Notes: generated by a model not told the origin, from the sequence alone. A stretch of 64,000 nt of DNA from Crossaster papposus (GCA_037893245.1 JBAIAA010000021.1:1054001-1118000), one strand, 5' to 3'. Positions 32,308-44,669 are shown, counted from the first letter of the stretch. Numbers and translations: made by a program.

Positions 32308-32587
32308 GAAATCCCGCTGTCTGAGATTCTGGCCGTTAAGACCGGCTCCAGCGAGGATGAGAAGTCCAGCCACTGCTTTGAGATCAAGACGGCTCGCACC
32401 ATCTACTATGTCGGCGAGAAGAAGGAGGTGGCCATGGCGATGCTGACGGTGGACGGGGAAGAGTCTCCGACGGAGAGTGGTATCGGCATAGAGGTGGCCA
32501 AAGTGTGGGAGAGAAAGATCAGACGGGCGTTGATGCCCGTCACACCGCAGCAAAGCACCACCAGTGTCACCAGCAGCTCTAGTCCAA
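32308..32587 (+). CDS. PRKD: PKD exon J: end of PH domain
   Basis: Encodes EIPLSEILAVKTGSSEDEK, then SSHCFEIKTARTIYYVGEKK, a variable loop (EVAMAMLTVDGEESPTES), GIGIEVAKVWERKIRRALMP and a Ser/Thr tail. The C-terminal PH helix is recognisable from the Ala-x3-Trp-Glu pattern before ALMPV. It enters in phase 0 after CCCTGTCAG and leaves in phase 1 at CCAA|GTAAGT. A reverse-oriented MITE-A copy ends 34 nt upstream of the exon, so the acceptor region is partly bordered by transposon sequence. Confidence 0.95.
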
Positions 32588-33769
32588 GTAAGTCACTGCG
32601 GTTATTCCTCAGATACACTCTGCATCAATTCCTTTCGTACTTGACGTTATAAGGACATTCCATAGGGTCTGTTTGCTTAAGGAAAATCTCTCTATACTCT
32701 CAATTTCCTTTCATTGTACCATAACCCAAAACTATCTCTATTTCTCTTTACTGGAGACCCAAAACACTATGGGGACAGAAACATGTTCATGCAACTCGGT
32801 CAGCTTTAAAAAAACAAAAAAACTGTACCCATAAGTAGGTGTACCGGTATGCCTACCCAGAAGTTCGAGGTGCATAACTAATTACAGGACTAGGCAGTTT
32901 TGGTATTCCAACTGCACATGTGCCCAACAAGATTGGACAATTTTTTCTTTTGTGAAAATCATGTCATCGTATGCGTGCAGTAGCATAGTCCGAGTATGAG
33001 ACATTATACCCATACGGATAACGTCTGATTTATCTAGACAGGTTAATTTTATGCGACCCCGTGTGCCAACCAATCAGGAGTCGACTGATTTGGAGCAGAA
33101 ATGTGGACAAAGCTGCTGATTGGCCAATTTGGCTGCTGTGTTTTTGTACCATAGCGACGGGCGACGTGAGATGCAATATCGCAATGAAAAGCGCCTGCTG
33201 AATAAACAAAATCTTGATGTGATCAAGATGCAGTCTTGTTTTGCATAATTAATCACCGAATCTGCTCGCATATCAGTAGATGCTTGTCCAACAAGCGGAT
33301 ATTCCATAGACTACCAGAAAATTTACACACAAAAAACACACAAAAAAACACATACTTTTGGCAGTGAAGTGTTTTCAGATATCTGTGTGTCAATTTTGTT
33401 GTTTGAACAAAAGTCTCCATCAACTTTTCGATTGCACACAAAATGGACTGAACACGAATGTGGTTACTACGTCCCCATTAATGTGTGCATTCATCTTCTG
33501 CGTTTATCTTAAAAGCACATGCACAATTAGAATACCGAATTGGCTTATTGTAGGCGAGGTCAAATTTTTTAATTTTGGAACTTCCAAATAGAAATGAAAA
33601 TAAAGAAATATATTAACTGCAAATTAATGCCAGTCTGCTCTGATGCATAATTTAAAATTTAAGATTAATGTTATGCTAATGGTTTAGGCCACATTTAAAG
33701 ACAAATGTAAATGTAAATGTAGGATGCACTAAATCAAGGTCCAGGCTGCAATTTGCATTGGTTGTGCTA

Positions 33770-34159
33770 TTAAAGGTAGGATACACCATTTGCAGATATC
33801 GAAAAAACTTACTATCAAATTATTAAGAAATATCTTACTTATTTGAAAGTAAATAATGATTCTAGGCATCCAGCAAAATGAGGGCCCTAGATATCCTGTA
33901 ATTGTTCCAAAAAATTGAATTGTATAAACCAAAATTCATTCTCGCCAGACGGCGATCGCGAAAAAAACAAAAACAACATAAGAACAACTGCCCGACTCTG
34001 GTTAAAAACGAACGTCGTTTTTCTTGCGTTTCTCAGCAACCATGATTGTAAAACTTTGAACAGGTCAGTTAAACGATATTTACTATGAAATACAACCCCC
34101 CCAAATCAATCCATTCCTGATAAATCAAAAAATTACCAATGGTGTATACTACCTTTAAG
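33770..34159 (-). mobile_element. MITE-A, full-length reverse copy
   Basis: ATTAAAGGTAGGATACACCA then TTTGCAGATATCG to GGTGTATACTACCTTTAA. All internal landmarks are present, with CGGCGATCGCG in the middle. Confidence 0.92.
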
Positions 34160-35471
34160 CCATGCAAACATGTAGGCCTAGATAATACTTGAAATCATCC
34201 ACCATGCTACTAAGTATCATCAGCACTGCCTCAACATATCATCAGCACTGCATAATCCGAGAAAACAATAATCTAAGATTTTAATTTCAAATCAAAATAT
34301 TCGTTATCCGTTTTGAATCCCGGAAAAACTTTGCGTCAAATTTGGTAAGTATGAGATACATGTAGTCGAGACATGTCTGTATTATAATATTCAAAGCTCA
34401 GGACTATAGGCGATTTCTCAACACAAAGTGTTGTGGGTTTTTTTCTCAAGGTATTCTGTATACCAAGCAGAAATACAATGCTGAGTAAATCCATGCGCTA
34501 ATAAGAAGACAAATTTGCTCTGAGAAATTAATAGTGGTAAGCAGTATTGGAGAACCAGTCAAGAAGCAGTCAACATTACATGACTTTTCACTGGTACTCT
34601 CATTGGGCTAAGCAGATTGTTTCAGGGCTTAGCTCAATTTTGTGCGTGGAAGCTTCATGGAATTGGCCCTTGGTTTTCACTGAGACTGCTGGTATGACGT
34701 CAGTTCAGTGTCGATGGTTTGTATATACAGGGCACCAGCGGAGAGAAATATAAATACCTTAATATTTTTGTTGTCATCACTGGTCAAAACATTTTAAACC
34801 CTTCATGTACATAATGCGTATCAATGTTTAATGTACATAATATAAACATGTAAATTGCAAGAAGATCCATTAAACCTTTTTGTTTTTAAAGTAGTTATCT
34901 TGTTTAAGACTAGTCACAACTACCAGCCCCCTGTGGCTAAATGATTAGAAACTTGATTTTAAGATTTCTTGAAGTCATACTTTTTTTAAGTGGAAATGTT
35001 GAAGGTTCTTTAGAAACAGGCAAGATTTTTGGGGAGGGGGGGTTTTCCAGAAAAAAAATATTTTATTTTATTTTATTTGACTATTTTGAAAATGTACTAA
35101 TTATTAAACAGTATTTAACACTTTGATGTTATAACCATTGCTGGTTGTGTTACATTGTAAATTATAAAGTTTAACAAAGCAATTTTCTTTTTACATGTAT
35201 GCTTTGCAGGTGTTATTTATTTACTTCAGTTACGGTGTTCATGAGATCTGCAAATCGGTTGAATTGACATGCATTTTTAGTTTGGTTGCGTGTTTTGTTT
35301 TTCATAGCTTTTGCAAGCTTAGCACAATTTGTAGTTGGGTTCGTTTCCGTGTATTACATTTGCAAGACTTGCACATCTGTTTCCTTTTTTTTTCTTTTTC
35401 ATTTGGTTTTAATGTCTTTGAATACCACTACATGTACTACATGTTTTGATATATTTTTTTCCATATTTTTG

Positions 35472-35720
35472 TTAACCAGTTCGCGCCGGAGGAGGTACAT
35501 GTATACACACGCAAAGTTTTTCCCCAGATTTAAAATGGATGATGCATAAACACGTCACGAGCAAGGCTGGAACTGTATTTCAGCAGCAAGCAAGGCCAGA
35601 AATGCGTGGGTGTGCTTCCCGGCACTATCGGCCTGAACCCGCCTCGGATCGCGTTTCCTTAAAAATAATCCCGGGCCTAGGCTGGGTGATGTTAAAACTA
35701 TCCCGGCCCGAACTGGTTAA
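35472..35720 (+). mobile_element. MITE-B copy, TTAA-flanked
   Basis: Starts TTAACCAGTTCGCGCCGGAG and ends CGGCCCGAACTGGTTAA. It carries a small GTACATG insertion near the left end. Confidence 0.88.
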
Positions 35721-36288
35721 GCTGGATATTAACTTTGTGACAAGATACAGATGTAAACAGATGGAAACTGTTTGTTATACAAACTGTTTGTTATACAGAC
35801 TAGAAAAACTAGTTTGGATGGAATAGATACAAAATGATACCAAGATCACCTGATTCGGTCCAGTAGTTTTTATTCAGGAACCTTTTTCTGGAACCAAGTC
35901 GGTGGTCAATTAGACAGGTCGCAAACAGAAGCGCGATGGCAATGAAAAATGCTTATTTACCGTATTATTGGCAAAGGGTTTAATGCTGTATAAATCAATC
36001 AAACCGGCAATTTAATAAAAAGAGCTATCAAATATACATTGTAACCTTATTGTCAAACTTAACATCAAATGGCACATCTTGGCTAATTAACCCACAAATG
36101 TTTTGTTTTAAAACGTATTTGAATCAAGTATCCAAGTTTCTCAGGTTTCATCACATTTTAATTTTAAGTTTTCAAGCTACTGTCTTGCAATGCATCTCTG
36201 AACCTGATATCCTCCTTCATGAATACAAACTTCTGCTCTCCGGTATATGTTCGTTATTGCTCGAACAATCATTTGTCTGAAATTATTC

Positions 36289-36772
36289 CTAAAGCTGGGA
36301 GCACGGGACACGCAAACTTTGGCGTTGACTGGTGTTTTTTTGCCGCAACCGTCCTGAACGTCTGAAAATCCCCGTCTGTTACGAACGCGCGTTGGAGAAC
36401 GCGACTTGCTGCTACTTGCCGCAACTCAACGCCAGATGTCTATCATCTTTGATTTTCGACTTCAACCCCAATAAACGCAAGAAAAAGCGTCGTGTGCTAC
36501 GGATGGCGGCCAGACTTGGCGGCGGCGGCGAGGCTTTGGCCAATCAGCTCCGTCTCACTACCGCAAGATGGCAGCACTATAAGACAATAAATTAGATGCA
36601 ACGTGATTGTCGCGCTGCATGGCCCAGGATGGGTTAAAGTAGTGGAAATGACGCTACTGAACGCCAAGTCTGGATCCGCTGGCCGCCAACTCTTGCGGCG
36701 AGAGGCGTTCACTCTTGCGGCAAAAAATGCCAGTCAACGCCAAAGTTTGCGTGTCCTGTGCTCCCAGCTTAA
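36289..36772. mobile_element. 484-bp TIR element, TTAA at right edge (MITE-G)
   Basis: The left arm CTAAAGCTGGGAGCACGGGA, CACGCAAACTTTGGCGTTGA, CTGG mirrors the right arm CCAGTCAACGCCAAAGTTTG, CGTGTCCTGTGCTCCCAGCT, TAA. The arms are about 55 bp and nearly perfect. The right edge is TTAA and the left CTAA, probably a mutated TTAA. The interior contains more TTGCGGC / GCCGCAA words. Confidence 0.88.
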
Positions 36773-37728
36773 GGGCCTTCTCTGCTCATTGTTGGTAATG
36801 ATAGACATACCGGTACAATATCTCCAGAAAAAGTCCTTTGGTGTCAAGTCCGGTGTGAATGCTTGTCCAATTGACCACTAACTTGGTTAAAGAAGTTCCC
36901 AGGAATGACAACTAGTGGACCGATTCGGGTGATCTTGAAATCATTTTTCATCTGGAAAGATTCCCTGTCTATTCAAATCAGGTTTTTCTGGTCGGAGTGT
37001 GCTGAAAATAGGTTGTTTTATTTCATATGGAAGGCTAAAATATGGGTTTTGTTTTGATGAAAATGTCAGTAGTAAAAAGTTTAGAGACGACTATTATAAT
37101 AGTTATTTTTTTATTGTGACAGCAAAAGGTTAGGGCCCTGCCTTTATACTCAATTCCACCAAATCCTTGAAATCCCTGATGGATTTTAAAGGATGCAGGC
37201 TTATTTTCTTCATGAAATATTGCATTCTGTGCCTTGCACATCATCATGATCATTGGTATTTTAAAGAGCTTACAGGTACACAAAGTCACAGTACATTTAA
37301 CAATAACAATGATTCATTTATCCTTATCAAATCAGAAACCCAACCAAGTATAGATTGGATTATAATACTGTCAATTCAATATTAGATTTTAGCCGTTTAC
37401 TGACGTGTATTTACACTTTCTACTCTGTGTGCAGATTTGAGTCCCAGCTGAGCATAATGTGATTTTGTCGAAAGAATTCCTTGGGACAACACTTGATTTA
37501 CAACGTAAATACACGTTGGTAAAGGGCCAAAATCTAATATTAAATTTACATCTCCCGACGCCAATTCCATCTCATGAAACATTGCAAGACTGTGTTGCGG
37601 CTTTGTAGTTTTTGACGTGTATCGCAGGACGACCTGTTGTTTTCAATTTCCTCAATCCTTACGTCTCCCCTTCCGCCCACCCCCTCTCTTCCGATATTTT
37701 ACCCCTACAAACTACAAACCTGCCACAG

Positions 37729-38106
37729 TGGAGGTGTCATCAGGGGAGGGTACATGTAACAGCCGGCCAGCCCACTGCCACGCCCACCACACCCATCACG
37801 CCTCCTCCACTACCTCCACCAACTCCTCCATTCCACACACTGTGTCTTACGCTGCCGCAGCGTCAACGGGCGCAACGGGCGTCGGCACGTTGCCGGGCGT
37901 TGGCACTGCGGGGCCCAGCGTTCCGCACCACCACCACCGCTACTCGGTCATGCATCAGCTGTCCACTCCGGAAGAGTCGCCGGGCGCGGTCAGTCAGTCG
38001 ACCCCACCCAAACGAGGGGGGTCTGCCAACAAACCTACGGATAAGTACCGGGAGAAGGGGTACACGCCTCATAAACGGACCAGTGAGGGAAGCTATACAA
38101 CAGTTG
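37729..38106 (+). CDS. PRKD: PKD exon K: long low-complexity linker between PH and kinase
   Basis: Lies between CCTGCCACAG and a GT in phase 1, and joins exons J and L in frame. It encodes about 126 residues with little order: His clusters (HAHHTHH, PHHHHRY), Ser/Thr runs, an AAAAS stretch, Gly/Thr/Val repeats, and possible proline-directed or basic phospho-sites (STPEESP, QSTPPKR, HKRTSEGS). The donor is uncertain. TTG|GTACAT at 38107 gives the listed end; ACCA|GTGAGG at 38083 is a stronger match, has the same phase and shortens the product by 8 residues. An overlapping longer frame from 37612 is rejected because it cannot join its neighbours in phase. Confidence 0.8.
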
Positions 38107-38220
38107 GTACATACTCTATCCACCTCTTTTCCTCGCATCGCTACCATTACTTCCCTTCGTTCCCATCACCTCGACCCACCTTCCCTTTTTCACAAGCCAA
38201 CTAACACGGTCAGAAACACT

Positions 38221-38409
38221 TTAAAGGCCGGTTCATACTTAACGCGAAAGCGATTGCGATATGAATTTGACGTCACAAAGCGTTCGCTGCGAACATTCGC
38301 CCAAGTTGAAATGTGTTCAACTTTTGCGATTTCGCATCGCGAAAAATCCACCTGACGTCACAAATTCGCGTTCGCGTTTGCTTTCGCGCCGAGTATGAAC
38401 CAGCCTTAA
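38221..38409. mobile_element. 189-bp TTAA-flanked MITE-C
   Basis: TTAAAGGCCGGTTCATACT and AGTATGAACCAGCCTTAA are inverted ends, both starting at TTAA. The interior repeats CGCGAAAGCG / TTCGCG and TGACGTCACAAA in inverted arrangement. It begins 115 nt after exon K. Confidence 0.9.
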
Positions 38410-38987
38410 TAATCCTCTCTCTCATAATTTCTAATGATCTTCATTTGCAGCTCCTCGTCGTGCTATTAACACCAATCGTGCATTTCTAGCACTCTAGCAG
38501 TTGACAGACCATTTTAATACAAAGCCAGTTTTGGGTGTTATTTTGAACGTGTTTAGGATTGCAACCAACCAATAACTAATCCTAATTTGTAGGACTCAAA
38601 CCCGCTTAGAGATAACGCCTTAACATTTAGATCTTTGAAAAAAATCTAAAACATTCAATACTAAATTCACAATTGCCAAGAAAAGAACTAGAAAATGCAA
38701 TACATGTAGATTATCCCATTTGTGTTTTTAACAACTCTAATGTACCGGTACATGTTCAATATTTTCGTATAAATATTTTCATATAAATATTTTCATATAG
38801 GGCCTGCATGTACATGTAAATATTGATCACATATGACCACATTTTTGTTTGGATTTCAGTTAAACCCTTATACCCAAATGTATCTTTTCTTCAAATTATG
38901 TACAATTATCTTTGTCATGAGCATAAGCAAGAAGCTAAAACAGAATTAAATAAACAAAAACAGACCATAAATTTTCAAGCAACCTGA

Positions 38988-39035
38988 GGTCGCAGGTTCG
39001 AGTCCCGCCTTGCCAATTTCTTTGTTCACTTTGAA
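38988..39035 (+). mobile_element. tRNA-like SINE tail fragment
   Basis: GGTCGCAGGTTCGAGTCCCG then CCTTGCCAATTTCTTTGTTC, a B-box-like word followed by the same tail as the SINE at 52535. Confidence 0.55.
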
Positions 39036-39157
39036 ATTTATGCAAATTTACCTAGTCAGTTTTCCTTGAAGTAAAAACAGACCAGTTAGTTTGTTGCTTG
39101 GTGCTAAGCAGATTCTGACCTGTGACATTGGCCCGTGTGTAAGTTCATGTATAAAGT

Positions 39158-39272
39158 GTTGGCTTTGGCTGTTACTTCGTCCGTTACTATGTTGTTGCTA
39201 AGGGTACCGGTAGGACAATGACCGCCCATAGCAACAGCATAGCAACGGCCAAAGTCACAGCCAAAGCCAACA
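39158..39272. repeat. Foldback, about 43-bp imperfect arms
   Basis: GTTGGCTTTGGCTGTTAC then GTTACTATGTTGTTGCT, mirrored by AGCAACAGCATAGCAACG then CACAGCCAAAGCCAAC. The spacer includes TACCGGTA. Confidence 0.75.
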
Positions 39273-41306
39273 ATTCAAACATGGCCTTAGTGTGAATTGA
39301 GCACAAAAAGTAGTTAGCCTGAAGTAGGCTGTCAGTACGTCTCACCAGTGGTATTTGTAATAAGGCAGGTCCAGGTGCTATACCAAGACTAAGCCGCAGC
39401 TGAAGTACCGGTACTTGGCTATGGCTTGCTATCACACATGTGCATGATAATGCCAGTCATAGCCAATAACTTTGGCTTGGGCTAACACTGTCCTTACATG
39501 TACATTGTATGTCAGGCTTTCTGGACCTGCACATTATGTTCGCATGCTGTATCAACTGAACTTAAAAAATACAATTGGCCTTTTCATACATGTACATTTA
39601 CATGTACATGTGCTTGTCTTTTGTAAAGATGATGAAAAGTGGTATCATGTTTCTTTAGGGAGAATTCAAAAATGTGACAACCAAAGTACCTTGTTTAAAA
39701 ACAGTTGTTGAAGTTTTTTTTCTGGATGCTCCCATCTGACCTTAGTGTTTGCCATGCAAACCTTCAAATCTTATCAAATGTTAGATTCTTGAATGACCAA
39801 AAATTCAAATGTTTTGTTGGAAACCTTTTTTGAAACAGATGCCATATGATGTATCGACTTTGTGTGTCTTGAGTTCAGTTGAGACTGTAAGAATCATGCA
39901 TGGTTTGTTTCGCAGCACTGTAGCATAATTGAATAAAAAAGCTCTGGCTGTGCGTATTTGCTATGTTAAACATGTAGCTACAAGTACATGTAATGTCCTC
40001 ACATAGTTGTACATGTACTGTAGATAGAGAACTTGATTGAAGAAAACATTTGTAAAAAAAAATTGTTTAGATATCATTTACACTATCAAAACATTCTGTA
40101 TGATGTCAGAAGGAATGGAACAGTTGATTCAGAGTTACATGTAGTCTTTGTAAAAAAGTAGATTTTGATAAAAAAGGTGGGTTAAATTCAGTCTTGGGAA
40201 CATGGGAAGCGCTACCCAGAAATAATGCAGGCATATCCCATGGCAGGTTTTGTATTCAAGCTATGGGCACCCCCTTTCTAATTCCTTGGTTTTTATTTCC
40301 TACCTACCCTACTTTGCGCTTATAACCAAAAGGAATAAAGCCATTTTTATTACCGCCGACCCTATCTGGAATCCCATTCCCCCCCCCCCAAAAACAAATA
40401 TCAAATAAAAAATATTTAAAAAAGAAATAGTAAATTCACACAATCAGTTCTGTGCTATGGTCTTGGGTTTTTTTCTCGGTGAAATTAACAATTTTTTGTC
40501 ACTGAAAAAAAAGAAGACATTTTTGCCCCCCCCCCCCCTTCTCTCCCTAAGAAGGGTGAAAGAATGTAGCTTTGGAGAAGTCAATTTTGTTAATTGAGGG
40601 ATTTTTCAGTAAATAACCAGTCGTAGAAACCAAACAAACAAACAAACAAACAAACAAAATCTGATTTTTTTTTATAACAGTTCATAACTTGCAAATGTTC
40701 AGTATACAAAAAGATCCAGCAAATGATTCATTTGCTGGATTAAGTATTTATCAGCTTAGATTGATATGTTTGTATCTGTAAAGCTTTGTATGTCATTGAT
40801 GTGTACATGCACCATTTGTCATACTTCAGAGTGGTCTAATCACTTTACATGCAGTGTATTCTTAGATTGGTACAGAAATTAGAGTTTATATGTGTACTCA
40901 GTCAGGTTCAGCAGTCATTGTTTGCTAATGACAACTGGTTAGAACTCAATCCATTTTTTGCTCAGCAAACAGCATTTTCAGTATCAAAATTAAATCTGTG
41001 CTTACAGTTTATTTTTATAAGGGACTACGTAATTTTCACTCTTTTGCTCAAAGACATTTCAGTCAACTTTTGTTTCACCTTGCCTACAAGTGTATGAACT
41101 ATCAGATTGAACATATGTATGTAAATGGTTAGTATAAAGTGTATCAAAAATGACTAAATATAAATGGTGGAAAAGGCTTTTCTCAAAAACAAATCTACTT
41201 GGGAAAACGGAAGTTATCAGCTATTTGGGTCAGCAAGCTATTTTGGGAGGGAAAAAAGGTCTGGTTTAGGGGTCAATGAGACTAGCATGGCCAGTCTGCG
41301 CCATTT

Positions 41307-41464
41307 TTCAAACCCCAGCTGAATGAGCTTTGTCTCGAGCTCCAGCTCGCACTTAGGCTTGCACTCTAGCTCGCACTCGGGCTTCGGCTCGGGCTTCGGC
41401 CTGGGCTTTGGCTCTAAATTGCATGAACGAAGCCAAAGACGGAGACAAAGCTGAGGTTTGGAAA
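41307..41464. repeat. Palindromic CTCG/GGCT-rich segment
   Basis: Edges TTTCAAACCCCAGCTGAA with GCTTTGTCTC, and GAGACAAAGC with TGAGGTTTGGAAA, are inverted. The centre is an irregular array of GCTCGGGCTTCG-like words. Confidence 0.65.
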
Positions 41465-42533
41465 ACTGCCCTGCTTTAGCTTTTTGACTGCAGTATGGCT
41501 ACTCTAATTGTATGGCTACACTAATTGTACTGCTAACTTTATATGGCTACTAATGTAATGCCTAACAAAGTACATGTAGTTTGGCTACATGTATTTGCTG
41601 AAAATTTGCCAAAATCTTCTATTGAAGTTTTACGGTTATGGGAAAACAGTGCATGCAGTGAAGATCTTTTGTGCTGAAAACTGCAGTGAAATCTTTTCAG
41701 TGAATTTCTGGGCACCGTTTTTTACAGTCTTCCCTCAACTAGAGCTTTCCATGTACATGTATATTGTGTTTATAAGGACGATGCACATACCGGGTACATG
41801 TACAATGCTAGGAAATGGGATGTATGCTCTTTTGTGTTTGCATGTTGTTATGTCAGTCTGAAAAACAGGAAGCGTGCACTGATGGGCTGACTAGTGGCAG
41901 CCATTTTGGGACGCTCTAAAAAATGTATAGTTGTGGCTTCGCAGCTCGGTGCACAGTGTTAGGGTGCATGCACTATCCAGTCAAGGCTGCGTTTTGGCAT
42001 TTGTGACCAAGAACTGTTTTGGTCGTCAGTCTGTTGTGCTGTGATCACATGACTATTTTGACCTAAGTTGAACCGATGGTCAGAGGTGTTTGCCACTCGA
42101 AATCAAAGATGGCGGAAAGGTAACATGCTCCGTAACTTTCCGAATATTAATTTGTTTAAAATATTTACTTGTTGAGTTGCACCTCAAAAATATAGTCCTG
42201 TGAATCAAAATATTAGAATATAAGTCAATGTTTTGCAACTTTGAACTCATTGAAACAAAAGAGAATTACTTCGTAGGCTGGCGTCTGCTACTCAACTTGC
42301 TTGTAACGTTAGACCTATCAAGTTTGTGCATGTTAAACAAATATTTGTTTCCAGTCAAAGTTATGACTTCAGAAACAGTTCTTGGTCAGGGACGAGTATA
42401 GAGAGATCATTGCCTCTGACCACAACAGCTTGGGTTAGTCGCTCAGTAAGAAATTGCAAATTGGGCGAGTTTTCGGTCATGAAGAAACAAGATAAAGAAG
42501 TCTGGATGTTATCTTTATTTTGTTGGCCTGTAG

Positions 42534-42674
42534 GTTCCGGTGCTACTAATGAGAATGGAGAACATCCGGTTATGGACGAAATGGTTCGACAAGAGAAGAA
42601 TGACATCAGTCAACACTACCAGATATTCCCTGACGAAATTCTCGGATCGGGACAGTTTGGCATCGTCTATGGTG
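42534..42674 (+). CDS. PRKD: PKD exon L: start of kinase domain, Gly-rich loop
   Basis: Encodes [20 protein letters not shown] then [17 protein letters not shown] and [11 protein letters not shown]. The G-S-G-Q-F-G loop binds ATP phosphates, and [19 protein letters not shown] is nearly invariant in PKDs. It enters in phase 1 after GGCCTGTAG and leaves in phase 1 at GGTG|GTAAGT. The open frame runs upstream into the intron to 42326, but the acceptor and the family alignment place the exon start here. Confidence 0.95.
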
Positions 42675-43194
42675 GTAAGTAAAATAGAGTATATTTTCAG
42701 AGAGCTTGGCAACTTTGTGTGCTAAGCAAGACAAATATTGGAGCTACATGTATCTTGTTTTTTTCTATACTTACCGGTATCGGAGCACAAAACTTTCCAC
42801 AGGTAGTTGTAACAATATTTGCTATAAAACACTAATAACCTAGACATCATTTTTGAAATCTACAGCAAAAACAAATGTTGTATAATAATGCCCTGTCTGC
42901 ACTGCACTTCTTTTTGGTAAAGCTTACCGAGACGATGGGTACTTTTCCTATTTTAAGTCTACTGCAGACAGCCTGGACGTTTTCCTCTCAGTTACTTTTA
43001 CCGAGTCCAGCGGTTACTTCTACTGGCCAACTGCTGCCCTAGTCTTACCAAGACGTTACTGTTGTCATTTTGTACTTTAGCAGTTGCAATGCACTTTAAA
43101 AAAATATATCAACAGAAGGGGCAATTTACAGGCCGACAGTGCGAACAGATTTTGGATCTGTAGTAACGTCTTGGATAAGTTGGCATTTTGGAGC

Positions 43195-43526
43195 TATGGT
43201 AATATATGCAGTATTCATATCTTCTGATGCTTCTTTGCTGGTTGTCCCTCACACTCACAAATCTTGGGGTGATCGATCATTTTCTTACGCAGGTCCTCAT
43301 CTTTGGAACAAACTACCCCTCAGCATTCGCAATATATCATCGCTTTCTGAATTTAAAGTTGCCCTGAAGACCTATTTGTTTCAGACCACTCAAAATATTC
43401 TCGTTTAGTTAAATTTAATTGTTTTGTTACATCTGATTTTATATAATTTTTGTTTGCGCCATGAGCGTCATTTATGGCGGATAATGGCGCGGTATAAATT
43501 TCCGTTATTATTATTATTATTATAAC
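43195..43526 (+). pseudogene. LINE 3' end, CR1/L2-like
   Basis: Frame ending VVPHTHKSWGDRSFSYAGPH, then LWNKLPLSIRNISSLSEF and a Lys-Thr-Tyr-Leu-Phe end with a stop. The 3' tail is GGCGGATAATGGCGCGGTAT, AAATTTCCG then (TTA)n. It is closely related to 29205-29656. Confidence 0.88.
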
Positions 43527-44032
43527 GTGATAATGATGGACGGATACGCAAATCAAACAGAACCGAGTGTTGGGCATACACCTTCCTATAATGTTTATGC
43601 TGACGTCATACTTTTAGCAGGGTACAAAGCGAGGGTATGGGCGATAAATTCAAGATTATTTAATCAGCATTATTGTTTTTATCATTATTAAAAATATTGC
43701 TCAATAATAGTCCTAGTGTAATTTCAGACATGACATTTGGTTTTGTAGAAGATTATTAGAAGAGCATAAAAAAATAGCTGCGAGAAGCAAGCAACTTGGA
43801 AAGGGCTACAAATCTTTCTCTGAAGCATATATGTCCATGATTTGAAGAGTGGGTATTTTATGCAGGATTTTAGACGTCAAAGGCGGCTAACGTGGCTAAC
43901 AAAATTAACGTTAATTGTGCATTGGAAAATAGAGCTACACAAAAAAGAGGGAATGATGGTCCATGGGCCCCAAAAATAAGATTTGGGCCATTTGTTTTCA
44001 CTTTATAACTATGGTAGTTTAATAAAACCTTG

Positions 44033-44274
44033 TTAACCAGTTCGCGCCGGATGACGTATATAAACGCAAAGTTTTCCCCAAATTTTAAATGGATGATGCA
44101 TAAACATGCCAAGTTCAAGTTCGGAAATCTCTGTCAGCAGCGAGCAAGGCTGGAAATGCGTGGGTGTGCTTCCCGGCACTATCGGCCTGAACTCGCTTCG
44201 GATCGAGTTTCGTTAAAAATAATCCCGCCCCTCGGCTCAATGATGTTAAAATAATCCCGGTGCGAACTGGTTAA
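44033..44274 (+). mobile_element. MITE-B, best full-length copy
   Basis: TTAACCAGTTCGCGCCGGAT to CGGTGCGAACTGGTTAA, 242 bp. A second GCGAACTGGTTAATG follows at 44293-44307, a duplicated right end. Confidence 0.92.
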
Positions 44275-44669
44275 TGAATAAGATTAAAACTGCTGCGAAC
44301 TGGTTAATGTTAGAAAATTGTGGATTCCGTATTTTCATCTGGAAGCATAATTAAAATGGCAAAAAGTCCTGAATCTTGTTTTCGGGGTTCATAGACCTTA
44401 AAATCCCTGTCGCTGTGCGGCTCTATATAAAGAGGAAATATTTGAGTCACATTTATGGGGCTAATAACACTAGTAGTAATATGGTTTGTGCATGCACAGG
44501 ATGTCAAGTGATGTCCAGGTATGTAATTCTTTTCAATTTGAAGGTGAATGTCAGCGATGTTGTAGGGATGTGTGTTGCAGATAGTGGATAACGGTCAATT
44601 ACAATAGGGGGGAGGGGGGGTTGAGAGTTCGTAGTCTCGATTTGGTCACCGCAGGATTTTCAAAATGTA

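Larger units (their letters stand above)
32588..37728 (+). other. PKD intron J-K (5.1 kb)
   Basis: Contains MITE-A (33770-34159), MITE-B (35472-35720) and a 484-bp TIR element (36289-36772). The rest is AT-rich with no supported gene. A MITE-B fragment may lie at 34300-34340. Confidence 0.8.
38107..42533 (+). other. PKD intron K-L (4.4 kb)
   Basis: Contains MITE-C (38221-38409), a SINE-like tRNA fragment (38988-39035), a foldback (39158-39272), a (CAAA)n tract near 40634-40657 and a palindromic CTCG-rich segment (41307-41464). No second gene is supported. Confidence 0.8.

Noticed and set aside
32269-32553. Antisense frame of 94 codons
   Set aside because: Shadow of exon J, whose sense frame matches the PKD PH domain.
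35539-35826. Frame containing MRGCASRHYRPE, also at 8421 and 44030
   Set aside because: It recurs because it lies in MITE-B copies; frame lengths differ and no protein family fits.
37612-38355. 247-codon plus-strand frame overlapping exon K
   Set aside because: It cannot join exons J and L in phase; the shorter frame fits both splice junctions.
42326-42533. Upstream extension of exon L frame to an ATG
   Set aside because: The acceptor at 42532-42533 and alignment to PKD place the exon start at 42534; the extension has no PKD similarity. An alternative start here is not excluded but is unsupported.
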